Positions 4,939 to 7,942 of a stretch of 7,942 nt of DNA are shown here, piece by piece. The notes below the pieces were generated by a model, which worked only from the letters and a program-made list of their open reading frames with translations, made no database searches and had not been told where the DNA came from. Origin of the DNA: Actinomyces sp. Its GTDB lineage: Bacteria; Actinomycetota; Actinomycetes; Actinomycetales; Actinomycetaceae. How positions within the stretch are numbered: the first letter of the stretch is position 1; each line of letters starts with the position of its first letter. A program made the position numbers and the translations under genes. The stretch covers positions 1-7,942 of the forward strand of contig DUQT01000060.1 of NCBI GenBank assembly GCA_012837655.1, read 5' to 3'.

Positions 4939-7803
4939 ATGGCGACAACGAAGACCCTCGATGATCATTCCGGCAATCAACCCGCACTTGACGTGAATCC
5001 AGTGGTGGTTGATGCGCAGGAAGTCATCACCCAGCTCGAATCTAATGGGGACGGCCTCTCCGAATCCGAGGCGTCCTCCCGCCTCGAAAAGTTCGGCCCC
5101 AACGAACTGAAGTCCGAGGCCCCCATCCCCAAGTGGAAAGTCTTTCTGCTTCAGTTCAACTCCCCGTTGATCTACCTGCTGCTGGCTGCGATCGCCATTT
5201 CGCTTGCCGCGTGGGCCCTCGAAGGTCGCCAGGGCCTGCCAATCGACGCAATCGTAATCACGATCATCGTCGTCGTTAACGCCGTTTTCGGCTATATCCA
5301 AGAAGGCCGCGCCGCCGACGCCGTCGCCGCGCTCGCGTCGATGACGACGTCCCATTCCACAGTTATGCGGGGTGGAAAGCGGATCGTGATCGAATCCAAA
5401 GACCTTGTCCCCGGCGACATTTTGATTCTTTCCGAGGGAGACGAGGTCGGTGCTGACGCACGCTTACTGTGGGTTTCTTCGCTTCGAGTTGCCGAATCTT
5501 CGCTAACCGGAGAGTCGCTTCCAGTCGATAAGAACCCGGACATTTTGCCGGCCGACATCACATTGGGCGACCGCGTGAACATGGTCTACAAGGGTACGGC
5601 CGTCACGCAGGGCAGTGGCGTAGCCGTCGTGACTTCGACGGGTATGCACACGGAAATGGGCTCGATCGCGCAGATGCTTTCGCGGTCAGAGTCTGAGGAT
5701 ACTCCCCTTCAAAAGGAAATCGACCAGCTCGGCAAGTATCTGGGTATTGGCGTTATCGTCATCGCGCTAATCATCATGGCGACCGTGTTCTTCATGCGTC
5801 CCAACCGAAATATAGACACGTTCATTGACGTGTTGATCATGGGCGTTTCCCTGGCGGTTGCCGCTGTTCCTGAAGGCCTGCCGGCCATCCTCTCCGTTGT
5901 TCTCTCCATCGGCGTCCAGCAGATGGCCAAGCAAAATGCGATCGTGAAGAACCTGTCTTCCGTAGAGACACTAGGCTCGTCCTCGGTTATCGCAACGGAC
6001 AAAACGGGCACGCTTACGAAGAACGAAATGACGATTCTGCGCGTGATCACTTCGAACGGAGAGGCGATCCTTGAGGGCGTTGGCTACGCGCCTCGTGGGC
6101 AGGTCATCGGCTCAGATGGGCCGCTGATTGGGGATCAGTTGGCGGAGGTGGAGCTCCTGCTGGCAGGTGGCGCCGCCGCGAATAACGCGCAACTTGAAAA
6201 TGGTGACGATGGTTGGCAGATCCAGGGCGACCCGACGGACGCCGCGTTCATTGTTGCGGATCGAAAGTTCGATTCAAACAACCTGAACACTGACGAAGTC
6301 GCTGACATCGTTTTTGACCGCACCGGCGAAGTTCCCTTCACGTCTGAACGAAAGCTCATGTCAGTTACGGGCCACATTTTTGGCGACGACGCCTTCATGT
6401 TTACCAAGGGGGCACCGGATGTACTGCTCGCGAAGTGCACGCAGTTGCAGCGCGGAAAGCACGCGTACAAACTGACTGATGATGTCCACAAGGAGATCGA
6501 GGAAGACCTGCACGAACTCGCATCGGAAGGCTTCCGCACGCTGGCCGTCGCCTACCGCGATATTGAGGACGATCCCGGCGAGGAGATCTCCGAAGACTGG
6601 GAATCCGACCTCGTCTTCGTCGGCCTGGTAGCCATGATCGATCCGCCGCGCGACGCCGCGAAGCGCTCAATCAAGCGTGCACACGACGCCGGCATCCGAG
6701 TCATGATGATTACCGGCGACCATCCGTCCACAGCGAAACGTATTGCAGTTGATCTTGGGATCATTCCCGAGGACGGGGCTGTGCTAACCGGAAACGATCT
6801 GGATGAACTAACTGGTGAGCAGTTCGATGAGGCGATTAGCGAGACCTCGGTTTATGCACGCGTTGCACCTGAACACAAGATGAAGATTGTGCATTCGCTA
6901 CAGGACAAGGGCGAGATCGTCGCAATGACTGGCGACGGTGTGAACGACGCTCCTGCCTTGAAGTCTGCGGATATCGGCGTGGCTATGGGCATTACAGGCA
7001 CGGAAGTTTCCAAGCAGTCGGCGAAGATGATCCTGGTGGACGATAACTTCTCGACGATCGTGTACGCAGTGGAGCAGGGTCGAAAGATTTTCGACAACAT
7101 TCGAAAGTTCTTGCGCTACCTGCTGTCTTCAAACATGGGTGAAGTTTTCACCATGTTCTTGGGTATTTCGCTTGCCTCTGTGATCGGGCTGTACCTGGTT
7201 GAGCCAGAATCCGGTGCGCATATTCTGCAGACCCCTCTGTTGGCGACTCAGATTTTGTGGATCAACCTTGTTACGGACTCGATGCCGGCCCTGGCGATGG
7301 GTGTGGACCCAGCGGTGGATGATGTCATGAAGCGAAAACCGCGCGGGATTAATGACCAGGCTATTTCTAAGGGAATGTGGTTGCAGATCATTTGGATCGG
7401 CCTGGTGATGGCGTTGGTCGTCCTCTTCGTCCTTGATTTCTACATGCCCGGCGGGTTCGTGAACTCTTCGCACATGGTTGCAAGTACGCAAGAAGAGTTG
7501 AAATACGCGCAAACGGCTGCGTTCACCACGCTTGTGCTGATGCAGCTGATTAATGCTTTCAATGCGCGATCAACAACCTCGTCAGCGTTCAAGAAAATGT
7601 TCGACAACAAGTGGCTGTGGTTGTCCGTTGCCGGCGGTTTGATTCTGCAAATAATCGTTGTCGAGGTTCCTGTCATGCAGGTTGCGTTCGGCACAGCTTC
7701 ACTTTCGCTTCAGCAGTGGGGCGTGTGCATTGCGGCCTCGTTCACGATTCTTATTGTGGAGGAAATCCGAAAGGCAATCGTGCGGGCTTCTCTCAAGGAG
7801 TGA
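4939..7803 (+). CDS. P2A-type (SERCA-like) cation-transporting ATPase
   Basis: This 954-residue membrane pump couples ATP hydrolysis to cation export, probably Ca2+ or a related divalent ion. An N-terminal cation-ATPase domain (about 20-70, GLSESEASSRLEKFGPNEL) is followed by ten predicted membrane helices. The actuator domain has TGES (190-193). The phosphorylation motif DKTGTLT begins at Asp354. The nucleotide domain carries KGAPD (490-494), and the hinge motif TGDGVNDAP begins at Thr664. Ion-site residues match SERCA: PEGLPA in M4 (Glu312), N..E in M5 (Asn732, Glu735), and N..TD in M6 (Asn776, Thr779, Asp780). The M8 position equal to SERCA Glu908 appears to be Gln869, so the second Ca2+ site may be altered. 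Length is normal and no motif is broken. The start is uncertain: GAGGG (4933-4937) is only one base from the ATG. Na+, Mn2+ or other specificity cannot be excluded. Confidence 0.96.
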   Translation: MATTKTLDDHSGNQPALDVNPVVVDAQEVITQLESNGDGLSESEASSRLEKFGPNELKSEAPIPKWKVFLLQFNSPLIYLLLAAIAISLAAWALEGRQGLPIDAIVITIIVVVNAVFGYIQEGRAADAVAALASMTTSHSTVMRGGKRIVIESKDLVPGDILILSEGDEVGADARLLWVSSLRVAESSLTGESLPVDKNPDILPADITLGDRVNMVYKGTAVTQGSGVAVVTSTGMHTEMGSIAQMLSRSESEDTPLQKEIDQLGKYLGIGVIVIALIIMATVFFMRPNRNIDTFIDVLIMGVSLAVAAVPEGLPAILSVVLSIGVQQMAKQNAIVKNLSSVETLGSSSVIATDKTGTLTKNEMTILRVITSNGEAILEGVGYAPRGQVIGSDGPLIGDQLAEVELLLAGGAAANNAQLENGDDGWQIQGDPTDAAFIVADRKFDSNNLNTDEVADIVFDRTGEVPFTSERKLMSVTGHIFGDDAFMFTKGAPDVLLAKCTQLQRGKHAYKLTDDVHKEIEEDLHELASEGFRTLAVAYRDIEDDPGEEISEDWESDLVFVGLVAMIDPPRDAAKRSIKRAHDAGIRVMMITGDHPSTAKRIAVDLGIIPEDGAVLTGNDLDELTGEQFDEAISETSVYARVAPEHKMKIVHSLQDKGEIVAMTGDGVNDAPALKSADIGVAMGITGTEVSKQSAKMILVDDNFSTIVYAVEQGRKIFDNIRKFLRYLLSSNMGEVFTMFLGISLASVIGLYLVEPESGAHILQTPLLATQILWINLVTDSMPALAMGVDPAVDDVMKRKPRGINDQAISKGMWLQIIWIGLVMALVVLFVLDFYMPGGFVNSSHMVASTQEELKYAQTAAFTTLVLMQLINAFNARSTTSSAFKKMFDNKWLWLSVAGGLILQIIVVEVPVMQVAFGTASLSLQQWGVCIAASFTILIVEEIRKAIVRASLKE

Positions 7804-7895
7804 AAGCATAGGTTGCGCCCAGGGAAAAATGGGAAATGATGGGCTCATCAAGGGTACAAGGGATGCCCGATCAGAAAGTAGATTGGAATTACTAG

Positions 7896-7942
7896 ATGAT
7901 TGAGCCGGTCCAGTTCGAGCCGTACCCTGACCTTTCGCCCTC
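7896..7942 (+). CDS. Possible start of a further gene, truncated by the right edge
   Basis: An ATG at 7896 opens a frame that stays open for the last 47 bases, reading MIEPVQFEPYPDLSP. It is the only plus-strand frame open to the edge here. A weak GGA at 7884-7886 is the only ribosome-site candidate. It is too short to identify. The stretch 7804-7895 shows no convincing terminator or gene. A minus-strand gene ending near here is an equally possible reading. Confidence 0.3.
   Translation, partial: MIEPVQFEPYPDLSP

Noticed and set aside
4864..5355. 163-codon minus-strand frame over the start of the ATPase gene
   Set aside because: It lies almost wholly within the ATPase coding region, has no motif and has a low-complexity Gly/Arg/Asp-rich composition; it is a shadow frame.
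7814..7850. Minus-strand hairpin TGATG-N4-CATCA followed by T-rich sequence as a terminator
   Set aside because: The stem is only five AT-rich pairs and no minus-strand gene ending there can be supported from the visible sequence.
7829..7903. Small plus-strand frame of 24 codons (MGNDGLIKGTRDARSE...) after the ATPase
   Set aside because: AGGGA is only a few bases before the ATG and the product is short and unrecognised. Nothing separates it from a chance frame.

Overview
The window looks like a moderate-to-high G+C Gram-positive chromosome, most likely an actinobacterium, possibly of the Actinomycetaceae type. The best evidence is a dCTP deaminase closely resembling the mycobacterial bifunctional enzyme. 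Strong Shine-Dalgarno sites (AGGAGG), a GTG start and a PadR/membrane-protein pair also fit. The taxonomic call rests on protein resemblance from memory, not on a search.

Layout. Positions 1-1289 (minus strand) hold a two-gene unit: dcd, then an unrecognised soluble protein that starts inside the dcd stop codon (ATGA overlap) and runs off the left edge. A 208-base divergent region (1290-1497) follows. Its right half carries the promoter of a padR-type regulator, covered by a regularly spaced triple repeat that looks like an operator. padR (1498-1821) is followed by a membrane protein with an N-terminal DUF1700/HAAS-like helical domain. That second gene is split by one in-frame TAG at 2086-2088, with a GTG immediately after it in the same frame. 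A near-consensus promoter set among several small palindromes (2867-2952) precedes an Rrf2-family regulator (3003-3467) and a small cupin protein (3536-3967), which probably form one operon. A strong terminator (4061-4115) closes that block.

A hairpin-rich leader precedes a YczE-type membrane protein (4234-4890). Next comes a 954-residue P2A-type (SERCA-like) cation-transporting ATPase (4939-7803), possibly with its own TATAAT promoter. The last 47 bases may be the start of another plus-strand gene.

There are two apparently self-contained regulator-plus-target units (PadR with membrane protein; Rrf2 with cupin), followed by two membrane transport or envelope genes. I see no tRNA, rRNA, insertion sequence, CRISPR array or phage gene. 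No gene-free stretch exceeds 300 bases; the longest are 3968-4233 and 1290-1497. I found no clear new multi-gene system. The points most worth a second look are the TAG-split membrane protein, the PadR operator array, the palindrome-dense Rrf2 promoter, and the structured leader of the YczE gene.
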